Shown here one piece after another: positions 53,156 through 61,480 of a stretch of DNA of 64,000 nt. Location of the stretch: NCBI RefSeq assembly GCF_011355085.1, contig NZ_VXCP01000029.1:1-64000 (forward strand), in the 5' to 3' direction. Origin of the DNA: Pseudomonas akapageensis. GTDB taxonomy: Bacteria; Pseudomonadota; Gammaproteobacteria; Pseudomonadales; Pseudomonadaceae. Positions within the stretch are counted from its first letter, which is position 1. The number at the start of each line of letters is the position of its first letter. The notes beneath the pieces were generated by a model. It was not told where the DNA came from. It saw nothing but the letters and a program-made list of their open reading frames with translations, and did no database searches. The position numbers and the translations under genes were made by a program.

Positions 53156-54403
53156 TCACCGCTCCTCCTTGATCCAGCGAATCGCTTCCTCGACAGGAAC
53201 GAGATCGTTGGCTCCGTCTATCATGCGAAAGGCTGCCTGGAAGCGCCGCTTCCGGTTGATCGACACGGGGCCGCCTCTTCCGAACCGTTGCGAAGTGGCA
53301 GTGAGCCCTTTCTCGAAACGTTCGAGCAATTCGTCAAGTACGTCGCCGGTCGCGAGCGAGACAGCTTGATTGTCCCCTTCGTATAGAAGTAGGCCCGCCA
53401 TGGCACAATTCGCGTACAGGGCTTGATCCAGGGCTTCTGTGGCACCCACGATTTGCAGCATTGGACCATCGCCGTAGATCACGATCGGCAGCCCCCTGCG
53501 TTGCACGATATTGCGCATTTCTGCAGCCAGGGTGGCTCCACACTGGACCAATCGCTGGTAACCATCGTGGCTGTCCATGTAGTCCAATGTGGCCAACGCT
53601 GCCACGATCGGGATCGTGTCAAAATAGGCGGTATAGGTGAACTCCTTCGCCGCGGCCATCACATCGGATCGGCCCACCAGGCACGAGAGTCGGTGGCCAT
53701 TCGCCAATCCTTTGGCGAAGGTGTACAGATCTGCATGGAAGCCGACCGTCCGTGGAAATTGGGAGGCGCGCACCGAACGGTAGCCTTGCTTGACGTCATC
53801 GCAGCACAACAGCACCCGCTCATCCCTAGCGATTTTCGCCAGCCGACGAAGTGTATCCGGTTGCAAGTGGACGTAGTCCGGCGACAGAATTACCAAGGCC
53901 GTTTGTCCGCGATGCCGCTCAAGCACCTGTTCCAGCAGTTCTGGCACGAAGTAGAAGTCAATGACTCCACTCGCATTGGCTTCCAGTAGATTGTCACTCG
54001 TAGCCCAGTAGTCGCCCCAGCCGTGATAACCCGCACTTGCAATGAAGTGCCGGCCCGTGAATTGCCGCGCAGCCTGAACGGCGGCTCGACAGGCTTCCGT
54101 CCCCGTACTGAACAGGGCAAGCCGCGCTTCGTCCATTCCGACGTCGTCGATGATCCGGTTTGTGAGCACCTCATGCAGGTCACTCCAGCAGGTCGCCGAT
54201 GCCAGCCCGCTGTGTAAATGGCGAGTAATCGCCAAGTTCACTGCTGGGTGGTGGTGCCCGAGCGTGACGCCGCCTTTGCCATTCATCAGGTCGATATACT
54301 GCTTGCCGTCCGAGAGCGTCACCGTGGCCCCACTGGATCTGATGGCGCGCAGCCTAGGCTGTGCAGTGCAGATGTTGCTGACGATGTGCTGAGGTCTGTC
54401 CAT
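53156..54403 (-). CDS. Class III aminotransferase (GSA/6'-aminotransferase-like)
   Basis: A 415-residue PLP enzyme of the glutamate-1-semialdehyde aminomutase type. STGTEACRAAVQAAR (99-113), the YHGWGDYW segment (126-133), CCDDVKQGYR (200-209) and the PLP Lys231 in LYTFAKGLANG are visible. Class III enzymes make the 6'-amine of neomycin/butirosin after a GMC oxidase step; the GMC gene at 58096 would be the partner. It starts 1 base after the phosphoribosyltransferase-like gene ends. Confidence 0.87.
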   Translation of the reverse strand: MDRPQHIVSNICTAQPRLRAIRSSGATVTLSDGKQYIDLMNGKGGVTLGHHHPAVNLAITRHLHSGLASATCWSDLHEVLTNRIIDDVGMDEARLALFSTGTEACRAAVQAARQFTGRHFIASAGYHGWGDYWATSDNLLEANASGVIDFYFVPELLEQVLERHRGQTALVILSPDYVHLQPDTLRRLAKIARDERVLLCCDDVKQGYRSVRASQFPRTVGFHADLYTFAKGLANGHRLSCLVGRSDVMAAAKEFTYTAYFDTIPIVAALATLDYMDSHDGYQRLVQCGATLAAEMRNIVQRRGLPIVIYGDGPMLQIVGATEALDQALYANCAMAGLLLYEGDNQAVSLATGDVLDELLERFEKGLTATSQRFGRGGPVSINRKRRFQAAFRMIDGANDLVPVEEAIRWIKEER

Positions 54404-54404
54404 G

Positions 54405-56255
54405 TCATTTCCGGGAAGGCGCGTCGATCTCGGCCAACTTGGAAGTTGTCCGCATCAATTGATGGAAGTCTTCATAGAGGGTGATGCGTCCACTTTCGCT
54501 GGGTATTCTCACGCTGCGAACTCTAGACTCGACGATCGTCAGCGCAGCCAGTGACAGGCACTCCCTTACGCTCGACCAGGTGAGACCGCACATCGATGCG
54601 AGCTGCCCAGCGTCATCGATCGCCAGGCAATTTTCGAGAATGAAAGCTGCCAATTCCAGCTCGGGAAAGCTGATGTCTCCCCAGTTTGCTTCCAGCTGAA
54701 AACGATGAAGCCTTCCGTGTCGGTCAACCTGCCAATGCCAGCCACCGCTGCCATAACGTAGTGACGAACGGAAGGCCCTGCCCGTCCGTCCCGGCCACGG
54801 TACCGGCTCCGCTAGAAACACTCTCAGTGGCTCAGATATTTCCTGTAGCGGATCGCAACCGCACCACTTTCGCATGGTATCTGCCATTGCCGACCAGCGA
54901 GGATCAAGTTCCATGACCACGGGGCTGTGGTACGTGTGCGCAATGGTTTGCCGTGCAGGGGCGGCCAGCCAGTTCGCCGCTTGAAGCAGTAAGTCGGCTC
55001 GTCTCGGCTGGCTCGCAGCATGAAACTGCTCCTGGAATGATTGTGTGGCCCCGATGTCGACCGTGATGGCATAACCGTCAACTAGCCAGGCTACCCCCAT
55101 TGAACCCATCTTCCTCACGCGCTCGAACTCCGCACGCCCGAACACGCCTTCGCCGATAAAACGCAGATGTAACAACGCCTCACCATCAGGCCCAAGAATT
55201 TCGATCGGCGTCTTGCGTGGGTTCACCAAAGGGCGACACCCGTTCAGGACCCGTGGATCGTTCCATGGGAGCCAGGCGCGACTGAGCCCGTAACGCATTT
55301 CACCGTGTGGGCACCGGAAGTGAAGTCGCACCTGGGCCGGGAGCGAAGGAATGCCCGCTGTATCCCGCAGTCGTGCGATGAATTCAGGTTGTTCACCAGG
55401 TAGCAAGCATTCCCAAAGCCGTGGTGCACTCGAGTTGCGCATCACGTGCGTCTGTGAGTGTGCCGGCATCGGCTGCACCGCCGGACCGTGCCAAAGAGTT
55501 CCGATGCTCGAGAACCATAGATCGACGACGGGCTCGCGCAACTGTGCCGCTACACCTTCCATGGTGGCTCCGGTATCCGGACGATCGTCCACCACCACGA
55601 TCACAGGGGCGAATCGGTGCTCCAACCAGGCCCGCGCGATTTCCAAGTCATCCGACGTTGCGCATCCTTCTCGCGGGCGCACCGTACACCAGTGCACATC
55701 GGCAACGCCCAACCCGGTCAGTACTGCCTTCCAGAGCGGAGCAAGGTATGTTCCACCGGTGCGGATCCCAACAATCAGGAAGGCCCGATCAAGGCGCACC
55801 TGCGCGATCAATTGATCAACGTCGCTGGCAATCAACGCAAGATCAGCAAGGTCGTAGCCACAGCACTCCGGGATCGGCAGGTGGAGCACTTTGCTCAGAG
55901 AATTGAGCGATGAGTTGGCATGGAGCGCGACACTCGCAGAGGCGAGGTGATCGATGTTTATGGACGCAGTCGCGGTCCGCCCCAGCATCATCTGTGCGGC
56001 GCAATCGGCTGCACATTCGGCGTGGCGAAGCTGCTCTTCGAGTTCTTCCATCGTCGTATCGCCAAGCACGCCGTTCGATTTTCCCACAGCGATCAGGTCG
56101 GCCCAGAATTGCACGCTGGCGCAGGCCACCAGATATCGGTCCAGAGGGTTTGGGGTGGCTGCGGCACACAGGCGACTCAATGCAAGCCTGATATCGATGC
56201 GCATCAGTCCCACAGAGCCCGCCTGGGCAGGTTGGTTAACAAGAGGGTCGTTCAT
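54405..56255 (-). CDS. Phosphoribosyltransferase-domain protein, 616 aa
   Basis: The N-terminal half has a PRTase fold signature: IVGIRTGGTYLAPLW and the PRPP loop VIVVVDDRPDTGATM (about residues 217-232 from the chosen start). The C-terminal 350 residues, with GEGVFGRAEFERV and many Trp, match nothing I recognise. In butirosin biosynthesis a PRPP-dependent phosphoribosyltransferase (BtrL) attaches ribose to the neamine core before dephosphorylation, so this is a candidate ribosylation enzyme. No clear phosphatase gene accompanies it. ATG at 56255; a TTG at 56270 is an alternative. Confidence 0.65.
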   Translation of the reverse strand: MNDPLVNQPAQAGSVGLMRIDIRLALSRLCAAATPNPLDRYLVACASVQFWADLIAVGKSNGVLGDTTMEELEEQLRHAECAADCAAQMMLGRTATASINIDHLASASVALHANSSLNSLSKVLHLPIPECCGYDLADLALIASDVDQLIAQVRLDRAFLIVGIRTGGTYLAPLWKAVLTGLGVADVHWCTVRPREGCATSDDLEIARAWLEHRFAPVIVVVDDRPDTGATMEGVAAQLREPVVDLWFSSIGTLWHGPAVQPMPAHSQTHVMRNSSAPRLWECLLPGEQPEFIARLRDTAGIPSLPAQVRLHFRCPHGEMRYGLSRAWLPWNDPRVLNGCRPLVNPRKTPIEILGPDGEALLHLRFIGEGVFGRAEFERVRKMGSMGVAWLVDGYAITVDIGATQSFQEQFHAASQPRRADLLLQAANWLAAPARQTIAHTYHSPVVMELDPRWSAMADTMRKWCGCDPLQEISEPLRVFLAEPVPWPGRTGRAFRSSLRYGSGGWHWQVDRHGRLHRFQLEANWGDISFPELELAAFILENCLAIDDAGQLASMCGLTWSSVRECLSLAALTIVESRVRSVRIPSESGRITLYEDFHQLMRTTSKLAEIDAPSRK

Positions 56256-56357
56256 AGTTATCGCACGCAAAGAGATCCGTGGGCGCGTCGATCGCGAAAC
56301 CTCGACGTCATTAGAGATTGGCTGGCCCGCAAATGGCCATGACTTGAAAAGCCCTTG

Positions 56358-57503
56358 TCACTGCCGAGATTTCTCGACGGCGATATCCTTGATCTCCGTT
56401 AAGCAATCCTCAATGCAACACTGAACTAGCGAGGCTTCGACCAGTATCAGGGGTCTACCAACTGGTCCGGCCGGCGCCCCCAGGCCATCTAGCAGGATCA
56501 TGGCAACCTGATCAGGACGAGCGCAGACATAACCTCGCTTGTTGTCCGTGCGCAGCAGCGCCATCACTGCAGCGACAGTAACCCCGGCCGGCAACCGAAC
56601 CGTCAGTCCATTACGTCTGAGTAGCCGATAATGAAGACTCCGGTCTGCTTCGCTCAGCCGCCCTAAGCGACTGGCAACTTCAGCTGCCACGATCATTCCG
56701 AGGCCGACGGCTTCTCCATGTGGTACTCGCCCCTCCGCTGCCAGTTCGATTGCGTGGCCAACCGTGTGGCCGTACTCGAACACAAGAGCCTCTTTGCGCT
56801 CGCATTTATCGGCTTTCATCACCCTCTGCTTTGCAAGCAAACCTGCCTCGACAATGACCAAGAGTTCCTTATCGGAATAATTGGCGTCCGGCTTCAATCC
56901 ACTTTCGAGCAGCGGTATGGTCTCGGTTGCCACGGTCAATGCGTTCTTGATGATCTCGAACATGCCAGACCGAATTTGCGTCGCCGGCAACGTCCGGAGG
57001 AAGTGAATATCAATCAGAACAGCGGTGGGCTTGTGAAAACAGCCAAGCAAATTTTTGCCTATAGAAAGATTCACTGCCTGCTTGAGCGAGGCTACTGAAT
57101 CTGCCGCCGCTATTAATGTCGTCGGCACATGTACGAGGCGAATACCGCGAAACAGCAATGCAGCTATTAATCCCGCGAGATTTCCGACAACCCCGCCACC
57201 CACGGCGACAATGACGCTACCCCGGTCAATACCAGCCTGAACCATTTTGTGGGCAAGACGCTCGACAGTTTCCAAGGATTTGAATGATTCGCCATTGTCG
57301 ACGACCCATAGACTGGCAACCACCTGAGCGGAAAGTTGCTCACACAATACGCCCGCATGCAACTGACTGACTGTTCTGTCGGTAATTAAGTGATAGCTAG
57401 AGGCACCAAATTCACGCAAACCCGATATGATTTCATCCAAGCATCGAACGCCAATCCATACCGGGTAGCACTCATCTTCGAATTGAAGTCGCAAGTTACG
57501 CAT
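56358..57503 (-). CDS. Sugar phosphate cyclase, 2-deoxy-scyllo-inosose synthase-like
   Basis: A 381-residue dehydroquinate synthase-superfamily enzyme using NAD and a metal. GGGVVGNLAG (102-111) binds NAD. ADSVASLKQAVNLSIGKN (134-151) carries the KQAVN typical of 2-deoxy-scyllo-inosose synthases, where dehydroquinate synthases have other residues. Metal ligands Glu183, His246 (FEYGHTVGH) and His262 (HGEA) are one residue off those I recall for BtrC, and DNKRGY (320-325) is conserved. It should convert glucose-6-phosphate to 2-deoxy-scyllo-inosose, the first step of 2-deoxystreptamine synthesis. It is first in the leftward operon, with GAGAGAG before the ATG. Confidence 0.85.
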   Translation of the reverse strand: MRNLRLQFEDECYPVWIGVRCLDEIISGLREFGASSYHLITDRTVSQLHAGVLCEQLSAQVVASLWVVDNGESFKSLETVERLAHKMVQAGIDRGSVIVAVGGGVVGNLAGLIAALLFRGIRLVHVPTTLIAAADSVASLKQAVNLSIGKNLLGCFHKPTAVLIDIHFLRTLPATQIRSGMFEIIKNALTVATETIPLLESGLKPDANYSDKELLVIVEAGLLAKQRVMKADKCERKEALVFEYGHTVGHAIELAAEGRVPHGEAVGLGMIVAAEVASRLGRLSEADRSLHYRLLRRNGLTVRLPAGVTVAAVMALLRTDNKRGYVCARPDQVAMILLDGLGAPAGPVGRPLILVEASLVQCCIEDCLTEIKDIAVEKSRQ

Positions 57504-58095
57504 AAGACTCTCTCAATTATTCAAGAGCATAGTTAGCAACATGACGCTTATCGCCACCGAGCCACTCAATACGGCCTAAGGCTAGGTACCCAGTCACAAA
57601 GTACATGACATCACAGAACACCGACGCCAATCACACTCATGTGGCAAACGCATCACTTATAAGAAAACCAAATTCAACGAACAAAATTTGACCGTCGATC
57701 ATGGGTATCGCACCAAACACAGCGTGAACACTGCGAATATAAATGCAATCAAGGCTGCCGTGATGTCAACAAAATTTTCGTGTAATTTGTGATATCTGAA
57801 AATTACTACGAAGTCCTAGGAGCGATACTACATATCTTTCTTATATAAAATAAATTTTCCAACTTGCAATTTCTCCCCCTCAGTTTCTCTGCTAAGGTGA
57901 TTTCACTTGGGACAAAAAGGCACGCTATCGGCGATAGGCCAAGTGAATGCACGCTTGGGCAGTGCTACCCCATAGGCGTACGTTTGCGCATCTATAATTG
58001 ATTTGTTGGAAAGCGCGGATTATTTACTCGATAGGAAAGCGAGATATCTGCGTTGCACGCCTACGTGTAATCACGTTAGAGGACGATCCATAACG
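57504..58095. promoter_or_regulatory. AT-rich divergent control region of the biosynthetic cluster
   Basis: 592 bases without a gene, much more AT-rich than the flanks. Toward the GMC gene, TTCACTTGG (57902-57910) and CCAAGTGAA (57939-57947) form a perfect 9-bp inverted repeat. It encloses a second hairpin, CTATC-GGC-GATAG (57925-57937). It could be a regulator site or a structured 5' leader. Both divergent promoters must lie here. Confidence 0.6.
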
Positions 58096-59706
58096 ATGAC
58101 TTCTTCACTAAACCAGTACGCCGAAGACTGCGCGCTCGGTATATCCCATATACATGGGCTGCGGTCAAACATTCTGTTAGATGATCCTTTCGACGTGGTC
58201 ATCATTGGTAGTGGGGCCGCTGGTGCGGTTGCTGCAGACACCTTCGTTCGAGCCGGACTTCGCACCCTCTTGCTGGAAGAAGGTGTGAGACTTAAGGCGA
58301 GTGCAAAGAATGCGGACGTTGACGCGCAAGCCGGGCACGCATTGGCTGGCAATTCCACACAAGGATGGAATCCGCGGGGATGGCCATGGAGTACCCGCAA
58401 TCTTGGTGGCGGAACGGTTTTCTATGGCGGTGCCTCGTTTCGGTATACCGATTTCGATTTCGATCCCAGCGAGCGCATCCGTGTTGACGGACTACCGGTG
58501 AAATGGCCAATCAACGCTTCCGATCTCGCTCCTTTTTACAACGAGATAGAATCGAGTCTTTCCATCGACCACGCAGGGTTTGAGAGTAGGCGAAGACAGG
58601 CACCTAATACGTTGAGCCTGCCCGCGGAACATCTTTGGGAAGGAGCGCTCCGGCTCGGCCTGTCCCCCCGCCCGACTCCTGTAGCGATCGACCGCAGCCG
58701 GTGTGACCACTGCTCCTTATGTATCGCGGCACAGTGCACGCGCGGCGCCAAGAGCGATGTGGTGAATTCCCTGCTCGGCCCCTTGGCCGATATGCCCAAC
58801 CTGCTGCTTCTGACCGGCGTGAAGGCCGTGGCACTAACACAGGAAAAGTGTACCCACGCCAGCGCGGTGCAGTGCATGGACACCATAACCGGTCAGATCA
58901 GTTCCGTCCGTGGGCACCGTTTTGTGTTGGCCTGCAATGCAATTCAAACGGCCGCATTACTGCTGCGCTCGATCACACCTTATGCCCCAGGAGGTCTTGG
59001 CAACGAGCACGATATGGTTGGTCGGGGTCTCTGCATGAAACTCAGCGAGTATTCGCAGGGCATGGTGAATGCTGACCGACAACTAATCAACGATCATCCA
59101 ATCGGTTATCGGGGGCCTTTCTCGACGGTCTGCACGCTTGACTATTATCTGGACGAACGTTGTCCGACCGGTGTCGGTGGACTGATCTACGAAGCAAAGC
59201 ACGACGACTGGAGCCTTCTACAGGGCGATGGTTTGGTATTACGCGTGGAAACCATTCTTGCTGACCATCCGTCTCTCGGGAATCGGATCCGTCTCTCCAG
59301 TAGTACGGACTCATGGGGCCTGCCGCGATTGATGATCGACTACACAAAAAATCCACAGGATCTAGCACGCCTGGCTTATATGGTCGAGCGCTCAGCCGAC
59401 TGGCTCACGTTCGCCGGCGCGCGGGATATCCAACATCAAGTCTCGAACTTCGCAATGGGCAGCACTCACCTACACGGTACTTGTCGCGCGGGTGACGATC
59501 CGCGGACTTCCGTGGTGGATCGGGATGGCAAGCTCCATTCGCTGGATAATGTCTACGTTGTGGATGGCAGCTACATGCCCTACCCGGGCGGAGTGAATCC
59601 CACTCTGACGATCCAGGCCAATGCCTTGAGAATTGCTCGCCAGATCGCCCGCGACGCAACGGGTCATGCAAGCGCCTCGCAAGCGGCGCAGCCCTGCTCT
59701 AACTGA
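58096..59706 (+). CDS. GMC-family FAD-dependent oxidoreductase
   Basis: A 536-residue alcohol oxidase/dehydrogenase. The FAD motif GSGAAG is at 38-43, a Cys cluster (Cys203, Cys206, Cys209, Cys214) lies mid-protein, and the C-terminus has STHLHGTCRAG and GGVNPTLTIQANAL, the active-site His and Asn regions. GMC enzymes (BtrQ/Neo11) oxidise the 6'-hydroxyl of paromamine before transamination, so the class III aminotransferase is a logical partner. It could instead oxidise the cyclitol ring. The ATG at 58096 is chosen over a TTG 93 bases upstream. Confidence 0.85.
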   Translation: MTSSLNQYAEDCALGISHIHGLRSNILLDDPFDVVIIGSGAAGAVAADTFVRAGLRTLLLEEGVRLKASAKNADVDAQAGHALAGNSTQGWNPRGWPWSTRNLGGGTVFYGGASFRYTDFDFDPSERIRVDGLPVKWPINASDLAPFYNEIESSLSIDHAGFESRRRQAPNTLSLPAEHLWEGALRLGLSPRPTPVAIDRSRCDHCSLCIAAQCTRGAKSDVVNSLLGPLADMPNLLLLTGVKAVALTQEKCTHASAVQCMDTITGQISSVRGHRFVLACNAIQTAALLLRSITPYAPGGLGNEHDMVGRGLCMKLSEYSQGMVNADRQLINDHPIGYRGPFSTVCTLDYYLDERCPTGVGGLIYEAKHDDWSLLQGDGLVLRVETILADHPSLGNRIRLSSSTDSWGLPRLMIDYTKNPQDLARLAYMVERSADWLTFAGARDIQHQVSNFAMGSTHLHGTCRAGDDPRTSVVDRDGKLHSLDNVYVVDGSYMPYPGGVNPTLTIQANALRIARQIARDATGHASASQAAQPCSN

Positions 59707-59730
59707 ACATCAATCAGAAAGTGACCACAC

Positions 59731-59979
59731 ATGACACCCCACTTCATCCGCCAACTCGTCATTCACACAATCTGCAATGTGACCGGCGAAACCCCAAAAG
59801 ATGTTACGGCCCTCGACAGGGTTGAATTGAATACACGCGATTGGGAGCAGGTCTTCAGCCGGCTGGAAGCGACGCTCGACATCCAGACCGGTATGTTGAC
59901 TTCAGCCGAGCGATCGATCTCCATCGACGCGTTGATGCGTGTGCTGCACGCCAGGCTAACAGACGACATCGTCACCTGA
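59731..59979 (+). CDS. Acyl carrier protein-like protein with Thr at the Ser site
   Basis: An 82-residue helical protein with ACP-like layout (IRQLVIHTICNVTGETPKDV, then LEATLDI and a final VLHARL helix). The usual Asp-Ser-Leu at the start of helix 2 is replaced by NTR (Thr35 aligns with the phosphopantetheine Ser). It may be a non-acylated scaffold or an ACP with unusual attachment, or only superficially ACP-like. It lies 24 bases after the GMC gene. Confidence 0.55.
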   Translation: MTPHFIRQLVIHTICNVTGETPKDVTALDRVELNTRDWEQVFSRLEATLDIQTGMLTSAERSISIDALMRVLHARLTDDIVT

Positions 59980-60168
59980 CCGATACGTGGTCGGAATCGT
60001 CGTGAGTCCTGACGCGCGTCGTGACCTCGCCCGTCCGGATAGCTGAGGACGTTGCATGATGTTTTCGCGTCTCATCAGGTAGTCGCGACAGGCGCACTTA
60101 ACGGTCACCCGGCTCTACACTCTCGAACTGCCATCGGCCCTTATTCATTTACCAAAGGCCTGATTTGT

Positions 60169-61404
60169 ATGAAAGTCTTGAAGCTGACGCCCTTTTTCCA
60201 TCATCCGGATGCTGACTCGTGGCCAGCGGCGTACGACTCGGTAGGTGGCATGCAGGTCCAGACCTGGCGACAGGCAGTCTGGCTCGCTCAGGAAGGTATC
60301 CATCAACATGTTATGACCATCGGCTTCCCCGGACTGCCCAAGCTGCGACAGTTGCATCCATTTCTGTGGGTAGAGCGCATGCTACTACCCATGCCGCGGA
60401 TACGGTCCGAGTTCAGTGGTTTGATCGGGCTGACGCAGTCGTGGGCCGTGGCAACACTATCTGCACTGCTCAAAAAAGGGCGTAAGCATGATTTCGATGT
60501 CGTTCATACGCACCTCGACGGACAAATTCCAGCGCTGCTGGTCGCTTGTTTAGCGCCTCGATTACTACGGCGCCCGCTGATCCTGACGGTGCACTGCTCT
60601 CGTCTCGCGGTCTACACGCCGCATTCCTGGCTGGACATGCTTCAGCACCGTCTTGCCCGGTGGCTGGAACGCAAAGCCGTGGGCACGGCTTTCGTGGTAG
60701 TCGCCCTGACCCAACGAACCGCTTCCCAACTCACACGTGATGCTCGTCATGTCGAGATCGTTCCCGACGTGGTCGACACCACAGAATTCGCGCCGCCCCC
60801 GCAAGAAGGCGTAATTGCGTTCCGCAAACGTCATAATCTGCAACGGCAAACGGTGGGCTTTGTCGGCCGCAGCGCGAAAGAAAAAGGATGGCGACATCTT
60901 ATCCCGCTCGCCCAGGCACTTCGCGAGCAAGAGTGCGAGTTGCTGATCGTCGGCGACGGGACACAGCGGGATCGGCTGCGGCACGCCATTTACAAGGCTG
61001 GACTGCAAGATTGGGTGACAGTTACGGGCTTCATCCCCAATCATGAAGTGCCCCTGGCGATCGCGGCCTGCCGTCTGATCGTGATGCCGTCAGCGCATGA
61101 AGAGTTCGGGGGAGCCAGTATTGAAGCGCTGGCTACAGGCGTCCCGGTGGTGGCTTTTGCCGTTGGCGGTCTTCCGGAAATTCTGCGCGGCATTACGCCC
61201 GACCTACTGATCGCACCGGAAGATACGACCGCGCTGATTGCACGAGTAAAGGCGGTGCTGGCCGGGCACCATTCGCAGAGTATCGAACCGGCGCGGTTGC
61301 GTGCCTACGTTGAGCAACGTTATGCCCCATCCGCAATGGGCGCCCGAATCCTGGAGCTATACCGGTTGGCGCTAATCAACTCCACGAAACCTGTCAGACC
61401 ATGA
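60169..61404 (+). CDS. GT4-family glycosyltransferase (BtrM/NeoM type)
   Basis: A 411-residue GT-B retaining transferase. The N-terminal PDADSWPAAYDSVGGMQVQTW is the acceptor-side start seen in aminocyclitol glycosyltransferases, and the C-terminal SAHEEFGGASIEALATGVPV is the E-x7-E nucleotide-sugar site. In 2-deoxystreptamine pathways such an enzyme adds N-acetylglucosamine from UDP-GlcNAc to the cyclitol. I used the ATG at 60169; a TTG at 60052 would add 39 unlike residues. Confidence 0.87.
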   Translation: MKVLKLTPFFHHPDADSWPAAYDSVGGMQVQTWRQAVWLAQEGIHQHVMTIGFPGLPKLRQLHPFLWVERMLLPMPRIRSEFSGLIGLTQSWAVATLSALLKKGRKHDFDVVHTHLDGQIPALLVACLAPRLLRRPLILTVHCSRLAVYTPHSWLDMLQHRLARWLERKAVGTAFVVVALTQRTASQLTRDARHVEIVPDVVDTTEFAPPPQEGVIAFRKRHNLQRQTVGFVGRSAKEKGWRHLIPLAQALREQECELLIVGDGTQRDRLRHAIYKAGLQDWVTVTGFIPNHEVPLAIAACRLIVMPSAHEEFGGASIEALATGVPVVAFAVGGLPEILRGITPDLLIAPEDTTALIARVKAVLAGHHSQSIEPARLRAYVEQRYAPSAMGARILELYRLALINSTKPVRP

Positions 61405-61480
61405 GTGCCGTAGCGCAGCAACTGCGCGGCATCGGCAGCGACTCGTCCAACGTAAAACGGCCCGTCACGGAGGATTCTCG

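Noticed and set aside
56358-57503. Housekeeping 3-dehydroquinate synthase (AroB)
   Set aside because: KQAVN and DNKRGY features, lack of a neighbouring aroK, and location within a secondary metabolite-type operon all argue against it.
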